NCBI RefSeq assembly: GCF_900115495.1
Contig: NZ_FOWR01000047.1
Coordinates: 1-37,562 of the forward strand
Direction: 5' to 3'
Length of the DNA: 37,562 nt
Source of the DNA: Enterovibrio norvegicus DSM 15893
GTDB lineage: Bacteria; Pseudomonadota; Gammaproteobacteria; Enterobacterales; Vibrionaceae
Part shown: positions 18,093-28,433 of the stretch, piece after piece
Layout: every line of letters begins with the position of its first letter
How positions within the stretch are numbered: the stretch's first letter is position 1
Made by a program: the position numbers and the translations under genes
The notes under the pieces: model-generated
The model's database searches: none
Told to the model about the DNA's origin: nothing
Seen by the model: the letters and a program-made list of their open reading frames with translations, nothing else

Positions 18093-18545
18093 TTAAAACT
18101 CTCTTCTGGCACACTTAAGGTCAGCAGAACACACTACTTTACCGTCGACTTTTGCAATACCAGTAAATGCAGCAATGCCGCGGCGCTCTTTAAGGAATTC
18201 GACTTCCAATACCATTTGGTCGCCCGGTGTTACCGGCGCACGGAATTTGGCATTGTCGATGCTTGCAAAGTAGTACAGTTCATTTTCAGCAGGTGCGCCA
18301 AACGTTTTGAACGCCAGCAAACCTGTCGCTTGAGCCATCGCTTCAAGGATCAACACACCAGGGAAAATTGGCAGTTGTGGAAAGTGACCCGTGAACTGAG
18401 GCTCATTGACTGACACGTTTTTGATCGCCCGAAGGTATTTACCTTCTTCGAAGTCAATAACGCGGTCAATCAAGAGAAATGGGTAACGATGAGGCAGCAA
18501 CTCTCGGATTTCGTTAATAGTCAGAATTTTATTTTCGCGAATCAA
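18093..18545 (-). CDS. fabZ: 3-hydroxyacyl-[ACP] dehydratase
   Basis: Hot-dog-fold dehydratase of fatty-acid elongation, drawing on the same 3-hydroxyacyl-ACP pool as LpxA. The core matches E. coli Fab[35 protein letters not shown] (active-site His), [17 protein letters not shown] (active-site Glu), VPGDQM-like [13 protein letters not shown] and a CARREF end. The frame is open to 18620, but those extra 25 residues (Asn-rich) have no family counterpart. TTG 18545, with GGGA 8 nt upstream, gives 150 residues, close to E. coli (151). No ATG lies between, so the start is non-AUG. Confidence 0.95.
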   Translation of the reverse strand: MIRENKILTINEIRELLPHRYPFLLIDRVIDFEEGKYLRAIKNVSVNEPQFTGHFPQLPIFPGVLILEAMAQATGLLAFKTFGAPAENELYYFASIDNAKFRAPVTPGDQMVLEVEFLKERRGIAAFTGIAKVDGKVVCSADLKCARREF

Positions 18546-18589
18546 AGTATTATTCCCGTGTGAAAACTTATTATTGTTGTTGAATGCAA

Positions 18590-18663
18590 AATGGCCTACA
18601 CCGCAAGCAATAAACAACATGAGTCATACTCAATGTTGCTACTCGCCAGAAGAGTAGGCCATT
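18590..18663 (-). other. structured RNA region between lpxD and fabZ
   Basis: The 128-bp lpxD-fabZ gap is unusually long for this operon and holds nested inverted repeats: a 10-bp outer pair AATGGCCTAC (18590-18599) / GTAGGCCATT (18654-18663); an inner hairpin CAACATGAGT / ACTC-A-ATGTTG (18615-18638) with one bulge; and a competing local hairpin CTACTC / GAGTAG (18639-18657) that shares bases with the outer stem. There is no U-tract terminator. It may be a regulatory leader for fabZ, a processing site or a degenerate palindromic repeat. Confidence 0.6.
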
Positions 18664-18673
18664 GAGACAGCGT

Positions 18674-19699
18674 TTACTCGCTATCTTCTAGTTTTCTTTC
18701 AACAACTTTCAATCGTTTATGCATTTCTTCGATCTTCAATGTACGCGCAGCCATTTTACGCCACTCGCGATTCTTTTGAAGAGGAATACCCGAAGAGTAC
18801 ATACCAGGTTCAGTGATTGGCCGCATCACCATCCCCATACCTGTGATGGTGGTGCCGTCTGCAATTTCGATGTGCCCATTAACGACACATGCCCCACCAA
18901 GAATGCAGTGTTTGCCTATTTTAGTGCTTCCTGCAATAACAGTCGCGCCTGCAATGGCGGTATTTTCACCAATCGAGACATTATGCGCGATCTGACACAG
19001 GTTGTCGATGATCACACCATCAGCAATTAGGGTGTCATCCAGCGCACCACGATCGACGGTGGTAGAGGCACCGATTTCCACTCGGTCACCAATAATAACA
19101 GTGCCAACCTGAGGGATCTTAACCCAGCGGCCTTTGTCATTGGCATAGCCAAAACCATCAGAGCCAATCACGGTACTTGATTGAATCAAACAGGACTCAC
19201 CCATTATCACGTCATGGTAGATGGATACGTTAGCCCAAAGACGGGTATTCGCACCAAGTACTGCGTTCTTTCCGACAAAACAGCCCGCGCCAACCTGCAC
19301 GTTGTCGCCCAAGATAACACCATCTTCAATCACAGCATTGTGACCAATTGATACACCTTCACCCAGCGTCGCGGTAGGAGAAACATACGCGCTTGGCGCA
19401 ATGTCCGTCGCACACGCTGGCGTGGTATCTAACAATTGCGCCGTCAATGCATACCCTAAATAAGGGTCTTTCATGACAAGCGCATTGCCGCTGCAATAAG
19501 CGAGGTCGGCTTCCTTGACCATCACCGCACTGGCCTGACATTCAGCAAGATGCTTGCGATATTTGCTGCTCGAGAGAAAAGTAATATGCCCTTCGCCCGC
19601 TTTATCCATACCCGCAATTGAGTGAATGACGATAGACCCATCGCCATGAAGTTCAGCACTCAGTTTTTCCGCTAATTCAGCGAGAGTAATAGAAGCCAT
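18674..19699 (-). CDS. lpxD: UDP-3-O-(3-hydroxyacyl)glucosamine N-acyltransferase
   Basis: Third step of lipid A synthesis: adds the N-linked 3-hydroxyacyl chain. The 341 residues equal the E. coli length. An N-terminal uridine-binding domain (1-100, [25 protein letters not shown]) is followed by hexapeptide-repeat beta-helix turns, the catalytic-histidine segment [17 protein letters not shown] and a C-terminal helix ([20 protein letters not shown]) for ACP binding. The gap to skp is only 12 bp, so they are co-transcribed. Confidence 0.98.
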   Translation of the reverse strand: MASITLAELAEKLSAELHGDGSIVIHSIAGMDKAGEGHITFLSSSKYRKHLAECQASAVMVKEADLAYCSGNALVMKDPYLGYALTAQLLDTTPACATDIAPSAYVSPTATLGEGVSIGHNAVIEDGVILGDNVQVGAGCFVGKNAVLGANTRLWANVSIYHDVIMGESCLIQSSTVIGSDGFGYANDKGRWVKIPQVGTVIIGDRVEIGASTTVDRGALDDTLIADGVIIDNLCQIAHNVSIGENTAIAGATVIAGSTKIGKHCILGGACVVNGHIEIADGTTITGMGMVMRPITEPGMYSSGIPLQKNREWRKMAARTLKIEEMHKRLKVVERKLEDSE

Positions 19700-19711
19700 T
19701 TTTTACCTTAC

Positions 19712-20221
19712 TTATTTTACTGCTTTCAGTACTTTCTCAGAAAGATCGTCTTTCGGACTAGCAAAAAGAACAGCCTGACGATCTAAGATCATGTCATAGC
19801 CTTCTTTTTTCGCCAATGAAGCGATCGCTTTCTGCAGTTTTTCAATCAATTTACGTTGTTCTTCAGCACTGCGCTTGCGTTCATCTTCTTTTAAGTTGTT
19901 CACTTTCAGCTTGTAATCAGCATCCAGAGATTGCAATTCACGCTGCAGCTTAGTGCGCTCTTTGTCGCTCATTAGCTCGCCGTTGCGCTTCAATTTATCC
20001 ACGCCTTTTTTCAGCTTGCCTTCAAGACGTTCGACTTCAGCAATGCGGTCTTTGAATTCACGACGCAGTTTTTCACTTACATTGCTTTGCTTGGCCATTT
20101 GCGCAATCACAGGACCGGTCGATACATAACCGATTTTTTGCGCCGCTTCCGCTGCTGATGCATACATTGAAGCACTAAGAATGGCTAGGCTTAGGCCTGC
20201 CGCTTTGATAAATGGTTTCAA
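19712..20221 (-). CDS. skp: periplasmic chaperone Skp (OmpH)
   Basis: Trimeric periplasmic chaperone that carries unfolded outer-membrane proteins to the BAM complex encoded just upstream. The 169-residue precursor has a signal peptide (about 1-26, ending ASAAEA), an assembly strand KIGYVSTGPVIAQM, long charged coiled-coil arms (about 45-130, rich in Lys/Glu/Arg) and a C-terminal return strand GYDMILDRQAVLFAS. The start codon is TTG, with AGGAG 6 nt upstream and no in-frame ATG able to supply a complete signal peptide. Confidence 0.95.
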   Translation of the reverse strand: MKPFIKAAGLSLAILSASMYASAAEAAQKIGYVSTGPVIAQMAKQSNVSEKLRREFKDRIAEVERLEGKLKKGVDKLKRNGELMSDKERTKLQRELQSLDADYKLKVNNLKEDERKRSAEEQRKLIEKLQKAIASLAKKEGYDMILDRQAVLFASPKDDLSEKVLKAVK

Positions 20222-20244
20222 AATATTCTCCTAAAATTTGAAAA

Positions 20245-22635
20245 TCAGAACGTACGGCCAATCGTAAAGGTAAAGAATTCTTCGTCATCACCTTCATATT
20301 TTTTGATAGGTTTCGACAACGAGAAAACAAGTGGCCCCATCGGCGAACGCCATTGAAGCGCTGCACCATAGGATGCACGATAGTTTGTCGGATCGCTGTA
20401 GTCGTAGATGTACTCTTGTCCGCTGATCACGCGAGCGTCGTTAAGATCGTATTCCGTGTCCCATACCGAGGCCGCATCAACAAACACACTGGTTCGAATA
20501 GAGTTGCGCACTTCTGCAGACACAAATGGCGTTGGGAAAATCAATTCGGCACTGGCCAATGCTGTGGCATTACCACCGACAGAATCATTACTGCCTACCA
20601 GCGCGGGGTTATTACCGGCACCTTGGTCATACACTGCTTTCGGACCCGCTGTGTTTGAGCGGAAACCACGTAGCGTAGAGAAACCACCCGCATAGAAATT
20701 CTCATAGAACGGCATCAAATAATCATTTTCGCCATTGCTTCCATAGCCATTACCATAACCCAAGCGACCACGCAGTAGGAGCGAGAAGCTGTGAGATTCG
20801 GTTAATGGCATGTAATTGCGGACATCATACTGCGCTTTATAAAACTGCACATCCGACCCTGGTACTGTCATTCGGAATGATGCGCGTTGGTAATTACCCG
20901 CTGTAGGGAAGAAACCACGGTTTAGATTGTTTCGGCTCCAACTGATTGACCAATCGAAGTCATCGACTTCCAAGCCATTTTCAGTCGTATTGCCTTCTTG
21001 TGAATCAAGGAACTTCTCAATCTGGTAGTAACCACCTAAGTTTTCAATTTGGCGGTGTGTATAGCCGAGTGAGAAATCGAAGTAATTCAATTCATCAAAT
21101 GGGAAACCCCACGTTAGGCTAGTACCGTAACTTTTATCGGTGTAATCAACGATGTTTGCATCAGAGGCTTCAAACTCGTTAAAGAACACCTTGCCACCCA
21201 AACTAATACCATCCAAGGTCCAATATGGGTCACGGTATTCGAGCGTCAGGTTTTTTTGGTAATCGTTAATCATGGCATTGATACCAAAACGGTTACCCGA
21301 ACCTGCAAAGTTATCTTGTTGTAGGCCAGCTTGGAAGCTGATGCCTGATTCCGTACCGTAGCCGACACCAAAGTTGACGTTACCGGAGTTCGCTTCTTTG
21401 ACGTTGTATTCAACGTCTACTTGGTCTTCCGTACCAGGGACACGCGTAGTACGCACATCTACGGTTTCGAAATAACCCAGACGATTCAAACGCTCTTTAC
21501 TGGTTTCAACCGATTTAGCATTCAGCCATGAGCCTTCCATCTGACGCATTTCACGGCGCAATACTTCATCACGAGTGATTTGGTTACCAGAAAAACGAAT
21601 GTTACGCACGTAAACGCGTTTACCAGGCTCAATGCTGACATTCAACGCAACGGTTTGGTTTTCATCGTTAAATTCTGGGATGGTTGCGACTTGCGGATAA
21701 GCGTAACCTTGCTCGCCCAACTGACGCTTGATGGCATCTTCTAACGCAGTGACTTTCTCACCGTTATACACTTCACCATCTTCAATGGTCGTAAGTGCCG
21801 CGAAATCATCACTCGATTTACCGCCACGGAAATTGACGCCCGACACACTGTAAGGCAAACCTTCATCGAGGTTCATCGTGATGTAAACGCCTTTTTTATC
21901 AGGCGATATCGATACTTGTGCTGACTCAACGCGGAATTTCAAATATCCACGGTTCAAATAGAAAGAACGAAGGTTCTCCAAATCACCAGCCAGTGCTTGT
22001 TTCTGGTATTTCTCATCGGCAAGGAAGTTCCACCAAGGCACATCAGAGCGAAGCTTGAAGCTGGCTTTCAACTCTTCGTCAGAAAACACAGTGTTCCCGA
22101 TGAAGTTAATTTGTTGAATTTTAGCCGAGACGCCTTCCGTGAACACAAACTTCACGTCAGCACGGTTTCGAGGAAGTGGCGTGATAACAGCGCTTACAAG
22201 TGCGTTGTATTTACCCACACTGTAATAGAAGTCTTCCAAGCCTTTTTCAATGTTTGACAAGGTGGTGCGATCTAACGACTCACCAATGCGCAAACCTGAT
22301 GCAGCAAGATTCTCGCTCAATTGCTCATCTTCAATGGCTTTGTTGCCAGAAAAGGAAATGCTCGCGATCGTAGGACGTTCGATAACCTTTACCAAAAGGT
22401 CTTCGCCATCACGGAATACACGTACGTTTTCGAAGTTACCTGTGGCAAACAGGGATTTGATAATCCCTGACACATCGCCTTCGCCTATGTTGTCACCGAC
22501 TCGGACAGGCATCGATAACAATGCTGCACCGAGACTGACTCGCTGAAGCCCCTCAAATCGAATGTCTTCCACCACAAACTCATTTGCTGTGACAGAACTT
22601 GAAAAAAGAAGAGAGGCTATTAATAGTTTTTTCAT
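20245..22635 (-). CDS. bamA: outer membrane protein assembly factor BamA
   Basis: Core Omp85 protein that folds and inserts beta-barrels in the outer membrane. The 796-residue precursor has a signal peptide (1-17, ending SVTA before NEF), five POTRA domains (about 20-420; the first begins [15 protein letters not shown]) and a C-terminal 16-strand barrel with the lid-loop motif LRGF (in [13 protein letters not shown]) and a terminal phenylalanine. ATG 22635 is preferred; ATG 22641 would add Met-Ala. It lies between rseP and skp, as in E. coli, 23 bp ahead of skp. Confidence 0.98.
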   Translation of the reverse strand: MKKLLIASLLFSSSVTANEFVVEDIRFEGLQRVSLGAALLSMPVRVGDNIGEGDVSGIIKSLFATGNFENVRVFRDGEDLLVKVIERPTIASISFSGNKAIEDEQLSENLAASGLRIGESLDRTTLSNIEKGLEDFYYSVGKYNALVSAVITPLPRNRADVKFVFTEGVSAKIQQINFIGNTVFSDEELKASFKLRSDVPWWNFLADEKYQKQALAGDLENLRSFYLNRGYLKFRVESAQVSISPDKKGVYITMNLDEGLPYSVSGVNFRGGKSSDDFAALTTIEDGEVYNGEKVTALEDAIKRQLGEQGYAYPQVATIPEFNDENQTVALNVSIEPGKRVYVRNIRFSGNQITRDEVLRREMRQMEGSWLNAKSVETSKERLNRLGYFETVDVRTTRVPGTEDQVDVEYNVKEANSGNVNFGVGYGTESGISFQAGLQQDNFAGSGNRFGINAMINDYQKNLTLEYRDPYWTLDGISLGGKVFFNEFEASDANIVDYTDKSYGTSLTWGFPFDELNYFDFSLGYTHRQIENLGGYYQIEKFLDSQEGNTTENGLEVDDFDWSISWSRNNLNRGFFPTAGNYQRASFRMTVPGSDVQFYKAQYDVRNYMPLTESHSFSLLLRGRLGYGNGYGSNGENDYLMPFYENFYAGGFSTLRGFRSNTAGPKAVYDQGAGNNPALVGSNDSVGGNATALASAELIFPTPFVSAEVRNSIRTSVFVDAASVWDTEYDLNDARVISGQEYIYDYSDPTNYRASYGAALQWRSPMGPLVFSLSKPIKKYEGDDEEFFTFTIGRTF

Positions 22636-22676
22636 CGCCATTGCTGCTCTGACTTGTCCTTGCTAAACGCTGAATC

Positions 22677-24032
22677 CTACAGTCGGGCAAAATCGTTAAA
22701 TAACGCCACGGCCATCAATACCACAATAATGGCGGAGCCAACCCTGTATCCCACATCTTGAATACGCTCAGAGACTGGGCGGCGTGTTACGGCTTCAATA
22801 CCGAAGAACAATAAATGTCCTCCATCTAAAACCGGTAACGGTAATAAGTTAATGATCCCTAAATTCACACTGATCAGTGCGAGAAAACCGAGAAAGTATA
22901 CCAGACCAAAGTCTGCGGTCATCCCTGCACCTTTCGCGATTGAGATAGGCCCACTCAAATTTTCCACGGCGACATCGCCTGTGAACAATTTCTTTATCAT
23001 GCTCGCGGTCAACACCACTATCTGCCAGGTTTTTTCCATGGCTTGAGGTATTGCCTCTAACGGGCCATATTGAATTGTAATTTGATACGACGCAGGCCAC
23101 GGTTCTGTTTTTGGTGCAAAGCCCGCATAGCCGATTTGCTTATCGCCTTGCTCTCTCGCATCAGGAATCAGTTCAATGGTTTTTTCCTGACCGTCACGAA
23201 GCACAGTGAGAGGAACAGGCATATTCGGGTGATTGCGGATAAGGGTAACAACCTCCATCCAATCATCGATAGGCTGACCATCAATCGTCAGCAGTTCATC
23301 GCCCGCGAGTAAACCTACACGCTCAGCGGCACTTCCTTCGACCACTTGAGAAATGACATTCGTCACTTCTGGTGAATATGGTGTAATACCCAAGGTGCGC
23401 AGCGCTGATTCTTTCTCGGGGTTAAAGGACCACGAAGACAGATCGAGTGTCTTCGTGACTTCATATCCCACATTGCTCTCAGGCTGCGCCGTCAAAGTCA
23501 TCGATTCATCACCGATGTGGGAAATAAACTGCAAATTAACTGATTCCCAATCAGGCGTTTTGATACCCGATACTTGGGTTAGTTCCATTCCCGACTCAAT
23601 TCCCGCCTGCGCAGCAATAGATTGCGGAGCTACATCACCAATAACGGGTTTTACTGCTTGTACGCCGATGAGCATGACAAGCCAATAAGCGAAGATAGCA
23701 AAGAGGAAGTTTGCGATAGGACCAGCGGCCACAATGGCACTACGTTGCCACAACGGTCGATTGTTAAAGGCATGGGGTTTCATCACTTCAGGTACATCAT
23801 CAACACGCTCATCGAGCATTTTGACGTATCCACCCAGTGGGATCATGGCCAATGTATATTCTGTACCGTCTTTCCCAACACGCTGCCAGATAGCTTTGCC
23901 AAAACCGATAGAGAATCGCTCGACTTTGACACCGCATCGGCGAGCCACCCAAAAATGACCGAACTCATGTACAGCAACCAAAAGGCCCAGTGCAATCAAG
24001 AAAAAACACAGATTCCACAAAATCGCACTCAT
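22677..24032 (-). CDS. rseP: RIP zinc metalloprotease RseP
   Basis: Inner-membrane site-2 protease that makes the second cut of anti-sigma factor RseA and releases sigma-E during envelope stress; it also removes remnant signal peptides. The 451-residue product has the zinc-binding HEFGH (22-26) in the first membrane segment, two tandem periplasmic PDZ domains (about 115-310; [20 protein letters not shown] is in the second) and [15 protein letters not shown] with the third zinc ligand near the C-terminus. Four membrane segments are visible. Its start overlaps the dxr stop (ATGA), so the two are coupled. Its neighbour bamA is a sigma-E target in related bacteria. Confidence 0.98.
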   Translation of the reverse strand: MSAILWNLCFFLIALGLLVAVHEFGHFWVARRCGVKVERFSIGFGKAIWQRVGKDGTEYTLAMIPLGGYVKMLDERVDDVPEVMKPHAFNNRPLWQRSAIVAAGPIANFLFAIFAYWLVMLIGVQAVKPVIGDVAPQSIAAQAGIESGMELTQVSGIKTPDWESVNLQFISHIGDESMTLTAQPESNVGYEVTKTLDLSSWSFNPEKESALRTLGITPYSPEVTNVISQVVEGSAAERVGLLAGDELLTIDGQPIDDWMEVVTLIRNHPNMPVPLTVLRDGQEKTIELIPDAREQGDKQIGYAGFAPKTEPWPASYQITIQYGPLEAIPQAMEKTWQIVVLTASMIKKLFTGDVAVENLSGPISIAKGAGMTADFGLVYFLGFLALISVNLGIINLLPLPVLDGGHLLFFGIEAVTRRPVSERIQDVGYRVGSAIIVVLMAVALFNDFARL

Positions 24033-25225
24033 CGTTTCACCTTATTAACGCAATCCATTGCCATCGCACGCACTTTTGCGTCGATGTCGAGCAAGCCTTC
24101 AATGCAGGTTGGCTCACTAAATACCGCTTTTTGTAACACAGCATCGTTAATGTCAGCAATCTGTGTAAAGCCGATAATCCCATCCAAAAAGGCATCTACG
24201 GCAATTTCATTTGCTGCGTTTAACGTTGTTGTTGCCGATTGTCCGACGTAGCAAGCATCGATGGCCAGCTTCAAACACGGGTAGCGAGAAAAATCAGGTT
24301 TCAAAAAGCTAAACTCGGCCACCTCGGTAAAATCCAGCGGCTTCACACCCGCCTCAATACGTTGAGGATATGCCATTGAATATGCAATCGGCGTGTTCAT
24401 GTCAGGACGTCCCATTTGCGCCATGACAGAGCCATCACGGTATTGCACCATTGAGTGAATAACAGATTGAGGATGAATAATCACATCTAATTGTTCACGT
24501 TGGGCATTAAACAACCAACGCGCTTCAATATACTCAAGGCCCTTATTCATCATAGTGGCTGAATCCACAGAGATTTTAGGCCCCATCGACCAATTAGGAT
24601 GTGCAATCGCTTGAGCAGGTATTACTGATGTAAGAGCGTCAATGTCCGTATAACGGAATGGACCGCCTGACCCTGTCAGCAGAATTTTACTTACGCCTTC
24701 AGCGGCGAGATCACACACACCAAGTTGGGATTGGATGGACGTAGGTAGGCATTGAAAAATGGCATTATGTTCACTATCTACTGGCAACAGCTCCGCGCCG
24801 TAGCGATGGACCGCATCAATAAAAAGCTGTCCAGACATAACCAGCGCTTCTTTATTTGCCAGCAATACGCGCTTGCCCGCTTTCACTGCTGCCATCGTGG
24901 GGATTAACCCCGCCGCGCCAACAATAGCTGCCATGACGGTATCGACATCAGAATGGGACGCAAGTGCAGACAGACCATCAGTACCGCTTAAAACGTCAGT
25001 TTTGACACCTTCTTTTCGCAACGCGTCTTGCAGATTTTTAGCAGCAGTTGCATCGGCCATTGCAGCAAAGCGAGGTTCCCACTTCACACAAAGCGCGATC
25101 ATTTTTTCGACATTTGCATTTGCAGCTAGCGCAAACACCTCAAACGCGTGAGGATTCTTCTCAACCACCGCCAGTGTACTGCTACCAATAGAGCCAGTCG
25201 CACCAAGAATCGTTAACTTACGCAT
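24029..25225 (-). CDS. dxr: 1-deoxy-D-xylulose 5-phosphate reductoisomerase
   Basis: Second step of the non-mevalonate isoprenoid pathway: NADPH-dependent conversion of DXP to MEP, feeding the undecaprenyl chain made by the nearby uppS. The 398-residue product has the N-terminal NADPH loop [14 protein letters not shown] (8-21), the [11 protein letters not shown] segment, the metal-binding [45 protein letters not shown] and a C-terminal helical domain ([15 protein letters not shown]). It lies between cdsA and rseP, unlike E. coli where dxr precedes uppS. Confidence 0.98.
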   Translation of the reverse strand: MRKLTILGATGSIGSSTLAVVEKNPHAFEVFALAANANVEKMIALCVKWEPRFAAMADATAAKNLQDALRKEGVKTDVLSGTDGLSALASHSDVDTVMAAIVGAAGLIPTMAAVKAGKRVLLANKEALVMSGQLFIDAVHRYGAELLPVDSEHNAIFQCLPTSIQSQLGVCDLAAEGVSKILLTGSGGPFRYTDIDALTSVIPAQAIAHPNWSMGPKISVDSATMMNKGLEYIEARWLFNAQREQLDVIIHPQSVIHSMVQYRDGSVMAQMGRPDMNTPIAYSMAYPQRIEAGVKPLDFTEVAEFSFLKPDFSRYPCLKLAIDACYVGQSATTTLNAANEIAVDAFLDGIIGFTQIADINDAVLQKAVFSEPTCIEGLLDIDAKVRAMAMDCVNKVKR

Positions 25226-25263
25226 AGAGCACTCAATTATTCATTACATAGCGTCTGACAATC

Positions 25264-25292
25264 AAAAATCACCTGCTTATCACCGGTGATTT
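25264..25292 (-). terminator. terminator-like hairpin between cdsA and dxr
   Basis: On the minus strand, AAATCACC / GGTGATTT with an 11-nt loop runs directly into TTTTT (25268-25264), starting 3 nt past the cdsA stop. The T-run overlaps the stem, so termination may be only partial. Confidence 0.5.
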
Positions 25293-25294
25293 CT

Positions 25295-26143
25295 TTATGC
25301 CAGCCAAAAATACAACACGGTAAAAACAGGAAATGCAGCAGTTAGGCTGTCAATGCGATCAAGAATCCCGCCATGACCAGGCAAGATGCGACCACTGTCT
25401 TTCACGCCAGCAACACGTTTGAACATACTCTCAGCCAAATCACCAAGCACTGAGGCAAACGAGGTCACAAGTGCAATCGCACCCAGCGTGTATATAGAAG
25501 AAAATGGAATAGAGAAAAGGTGTGCAACACCTGAAGTCACCAATACAGATGCCACCAAGCCACCAATCAACCCTTCGATCGTCTTATTTGGGCTAACTGA
25601 AGGTGCCATTTTTCGTTTTCCAAAACGTTTACCCGCAAAATACGCGCCCGTATCAGCAGCCCACACCAACAAACACACCATCAGCACGAGCTTCGCACCT
25701 AAGTAAGGTTGTGTGTCGTAGCCATTGGCACGGAGTAGTAAAACGCTCCAAAGGAAAGGGATCAGCGTTAACACACCAAACAATTGCTGAAAAACAGCGC
25801 TATTAGACCACCAATTTGTGCCTCTAGGGTATTTCAGCACCATCACGGTGGCCAATAGCCACCAAACAGCACCACTCAATGCAATAACACCACCGTGTAA
25901 ACCGGTGAGTTCTAAACCTGTTTCGTTGACAGGAAAAGTAAAGAGAGACCCTATAAGAAGTAACGCTGGCACAATGAAACCGAGAGGACGAGAAGACACG
26001 TCAACAAATTTTGTCCACTCCCAATGACCCAGCAGCGTTACGCCAGCAACAGCAATAACAAAAATATGAAACGGCAATAAAAAAATGCCTGCGATAACCA
26101 TAGGGGCTAGCACAGCGGCCGTTAAAACACGTTGTTTCAGCAA
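25295..26143 (-). CDS. cdsA: phosphatidate cytidylyltransferase (CDP-diglyceride synthase)
   Basis: Inner-membrane enzyme making CDP-diacylglycerol from CTP and phosphatidic acid, the branch point of phospholipid synthesis. The 282-residue product has about eight membrane segments and the CdsA signature near the C-terminus (KDSGRILPGHGGILDRIDSL), preceded by KRKMAPSVSPNKTIEG. The start codon is TTG, with AGAGGG 6 nt upstream, giving the E. coli-like N-terminus MLKQRV. It follows uppS by 12 bp. Confidence 0.97.
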   Translation of the reverse strand: MLKQRVLTAAVLAPMVIAGIFLLPFHIFVIAVAGVTLLGHWEWTKFVDVSSRPLGFIVPALLLIGSLFTFPVNETGLELTGLHGGVIALSGAVWWLLATVMVLKYPRGTNWWSNSAVFQQLFGVLTLIPFLWSVLLLRANGYDTQPYLGAKLVLMVCLLVWAADTGAYFAGKRFGKRKMAPSVSPNKTIEGLIGGLVASVLVTSGVAHLFSIPFSSIYTLGAIALVTSFASVLGDLAESMFKRVAGVKDSGRILPGHGGILDRIDSLTAAFPVFTVLYFWLA

Positions 26144-26155
26144 ACGAAACCCTCT

Positions 26156-26926
26156 TTATTTTTCTACTTTTAACATCGCCTGAATTTGCTCACCCGTGCA
26201 GCCAAATCGGCGTTCACGGTTGACGTACCAAGCAATGGCATCGGTAAGGCTGACTTCGTTAAAATCTGGCCAAAATTGCTCAGTAAAATACAGTTCAGCG
26301 TAGGCGGCTTGCCATAGCATAAAGTTGCTAATGCGGCACTCACCACTGGTGCGAATCATCAAGTCTACATCAGGAAGCGGTGCTGTCGTCAAATGCACAG
26401 AAATATCCGCTTCGGTCAATTGCTCTGCTGGAATCACGCCGTCTGCTACTTGGTTTGCTAGCTTCTGCACCGCCTGCAGGATATCCCACTGACCGCCATA
26501 ATTCGCTGCAATATTAAGTACCAAACCAGAGTTATTCGCAGTCAGCCCTTCCGCCGACGCAATCTTATCTTGAAGTGACTTACTAAATCGGGAGGTATCG
26601 CCGATTACTCTCAATTTGACACCGTTCTTGTGTAGGCGCTTTACCTCGCGTCCTAAAACAGTGACAAACAATTCCATCAACAAGCTAACTTCCTCTTCAG
26701 GACGTCGCCAATTCTCACTACTAAAAGCGAAAAGCGTGAGAACTTCGACCCCGAGACGGTTAGCAGTTGAGACGGTTTTTCTGACGGCATCGACACCGGC
26801 TTTGTGCCCAAACATTCGGGCTTTACCACGTGCTTTAGCCCAACGGCCATTGCCATCCATGATAACGGCAATGTGTTTAGGGAGCAGGCTTGAATCCATC
26901 ACTAGATTGGATGATAGGGAGCTCAT
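26156..26926 (-). CDS. uppS: undecaprenyl diphosphate synthase
   Basis: cis-Prenyltransferase that extends farnesyl diphosphate with eight isopentenyl units to C55-PP, the carrier for peptidoglycan and O-antigen. The 256-residue product has the P-loop/catalytic segment [32 protein letters not shown], the basic [24 protein letters not shown] region preceded by RTSGECR, and a conserved C-terminus. ATG 26926 is preceded by AAGGA at 6 nt; a TTG at 26941 would place the ribosome site inside the gene. A terminator-like hairpin ends just 15-20 nt upstream. Confidence 0.97.
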   Translation of the reverse strand: MSSLSSNLVMDSSLLPKHIAVIMDGNGRWAKARGKARMFGHKAGVDAVRKTVSTANRLGVEVLTLFAFSSENWRRPEEEVSLLMELFVTVLGREVKRLHKNGVKLRVIGDTSRFSKSLQDKIASAEGLTANNSGLVLNIAANYGGQWDILQAVQKLANQVADGVIPAEQLTEADISVHLTTAPLPDVDLMIRTSGECRISNFMLWQAAYAELYFTEQFWPDFNEVSLTDAIAWYVNRERRFGCTGEQIQAMLKVEK

Positions 26927-26940
26927 GATTATCCTTCGCA

Positions 26941-26973
26941 AATAAAAAGCGCTGTACTGTTAGCACAGCGCTT
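26941..26973 (-). terminator. terminator or attenuator between frr and uppS
   Basis: On the minus strand, AAGCGCTGT / ACAGCGCTT forms a 9-bp stem with a 9-nt loop, then TTTTTATT. It ends about 15 nt before the uppS start codon, leaving no room for a promoter between hairpin and gene. It must therefore end the pyrH-frr unit partially, or attenuate transcription entering uppS. Confidence 0.8.
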
Positions 26974-27001
26974 CGGCAACGGAATCAGAGTGTAGCCGGA
27001 A

Positions 27002-27559
27002 TTAGACTTCCATCAACTCTTTTTCTTTCGCTTCAAGAATCGCGTCAATCTCTTTTACTGCCGCGTCAGTCAGCTTTTGGATGTCGTCTTGGCCACGGCG
27101 GTCGTCATCTTCAGAAATTTCTTTTTCTTTCAGAAGACCTTTAAGATCACCATTTGCATCACGACGGATGTTACGAACAGCAACACGACCTTGCTCAGCT
27201 TCAGCGCGAACGATCTTAACGAGGTCACGACGACGCTCTTCTGTTAGCGGAGGCAACGGAACACGGATAACCGCACCCGCAGACATTGGGTTTAGGCCCA
27301 AGCTAGAGCTCATGATTGCTTTTTCAACAGCTTGTGTCACTGAACGATCGAATACAGTGATCGCAAGTGTACGAGAGTCTTCAGCAACAATGGATGCCAA
27401 TTGCTTAAGTGGCGTTGGCGCACCGTAATATTCGACAGATAGACCATCAAGCAGTGCAGGATGCGCACGGCCAGTACGGATTTTAGACAGATTATTCTTC
27501 AGCGCTTCAACGCTTTTCTGCATGCGTTCTTTCGCATCTGCGTTAATTTCATTGATCAC
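27002..27559 (-). CDS. frr: ribosome recycling factor
   Basis: With EF-G, splits the post-termination ribosome. The 185 residues equal the E. coli length. Family segments include [61 protein letters not shown] and the C-terminal KELMEV. The start is GTG with AAGGA 6 nt upstream, as in E. coli frr. It follows pyrH after 56 bp; a terminator-like hairpin follows the gene. Confidence 0.98.
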   Translation of the reverse strand: MINEINADAKERMQKSVEALKNNLSKIRTGRAHPALLDGLSVEYYGAPTPLKQLASIVAEDSRTLAITVFDRSVTQAVEKAIMSSSLGLNPMSAGAVIRVPLPPLTEERRRDLVKIVRAEAEQGRVAVRNIRRDANGDLKGLLKEKEISEDDDRRGQDDIQKLTDAAVKEIDAILEAKEKELMEV

Positions 27560-27615
27560 GAGAGTATCCTTGAAGATTCTTTTTTCTAATTAGCGGATTA
27601 TGCCACTAATTTTGA

Positions 27616-28344
27616 TTAACCGTTATTAATTAGTGTGCCTTCTTGCTCACCCATCACAACTCGGCGCAACGCGCCCGGCTTATTCATGTTAAATACACGC
27701 ATAGGCATCTTGTGATCACGTGCCAAAGTGAAAGCAGCCAGGTCCATCACTTTCAATTCTTTTTCTAGCACGTCTTGGTAAGTTAGGTGGCTGTATAGCA
27801 CTGCGTCAGGATTTTTCGCTGGGTCATCCGTGAACACACCATCAACTTTAGTGGCTTTAATCACGATGTCTGACTCGATTTCAATACCACGCAAGCACGC
27901 AGCAGAGTCAGTGGTGAAAAATGGGTTACCAGTACCCGCAGAGAAAATCACTACACGGCCATTACGAAGCTGACTGATTGCTTCTGCCCAATTGTAGCTG
28001 TCACACACACCATTAAGAGGAATTGCAGACATTACCCGCGCGTTCACATAGGCACGGTGTAGCGCATCGCGCATCGCCAGACCGTTCATCACGGTAGCCA
28101 GCATACCCATGTGGTCGCCCACAACCCTGTTCATACCCGCTTCGGCAAGACCTGCACCACGGAATAGGTTACCACCACCGATAACCAAGCCAACTTGTAC
28201 ACCAAGTTCAACAAGTTCTTTAATTTCTTGAGCCATACGGTCAAGAACTGCAGGGTCGATACCGAACCCTTCTTTTCCTTGCAGCGCTTCGCCGCTCAAT
28301 TTAAGCAAAATTCGTTGATAAGCTGGTTTTGGGTTTGTAGTCAT
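27616..28344 (-). CDS. pyrH: UMP kinase
   Basis: Amino-acid-kinase-fold enzyme phosphorylating UMP to UDP; hexameric, allosterically controlled by GTP and UTP in enterobacteria. The 242-residue product shows [21 protein letters not shown], the [17 protein letters not shown] helix, [17 protein letters not shown] and [22 protein letters not shown] 28344 is chosen because AAAGG lies 8 nt upstream; the GTG at 28350 is only 2 nt from it. It begins 45 bp past the tsf terminator, as in E. coli rpsB-tsf-pyrH-frr. Confidence 0.97.
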   Translation of the reverse strand: MTTNPKPAYQRILLKLSGEALQGKEGFGIDPAVLDRMAQEIKELVELGVQVGLVIGGGNLFRGAGLAEAGMNRVVGDHMGMLATVMNGLAMRDALHRAYVNARVMSAIPLNGVCDSYNWAEAISQLRNGRVVIFSAGTGNPFFTTDSAACLRGIEIESDIVIKATKVDGVFTDDPAKNPDAVLYSHLTYQDVLEKELKVMDLAAFTLARDHKMPMRVFNMNKPGALRRVVMGEQEGTLINNG

Positions 28345-28367
28345 GCTCACGACCTTTAGGCACTTAA

Positions 28368-28373
28368 CTTATA
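28368..28373 (-). promoter_or_regulatory. possible pyrH promoter (-10 element)
   Basis: TATAAG on the minus strand, between the tsf terminator and the pyrH ribosome site, where a separate promoter is expected. No good -35 is visible; the T-rich arm of the terminator lies in its place. Confidence 0.35.
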
Positions 28374-28386
28374 CGGATGGGATTGT

Positions 28387-28414
28387 AAAAAGACCGCAGG
28401 ATTCTGCGGTCTTT
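28387..28414 (-). terminator. Rho-independent terminator of tsf
   Basis: On the minus strand, an 11-bp stem AAAGACCGCAG / CTGCGGTCTTT with 4-nt loop, followed by TT. It lies 20 bp past the tsf stop and separates rpsB-tsf from pyrH. Confidence 0.9.
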
Positions 28415-28433
28415 TGGGTTCAATAAAAAGGGA

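Noticed and set aside
18546-18620. N-terminal 25-residue extension of FabZ
   Set aside because: Asn-rich, absent from the family, and lies in the structured intergenic region; a TTG with a proper ribosome site gives the normal length.
23622-24251. 209-codon plus-strand frame opposite rseP and dxr
   Set aside because: Antisense to two overlapping, well-conserved essential genes; low-complexity product with no family resemblance.
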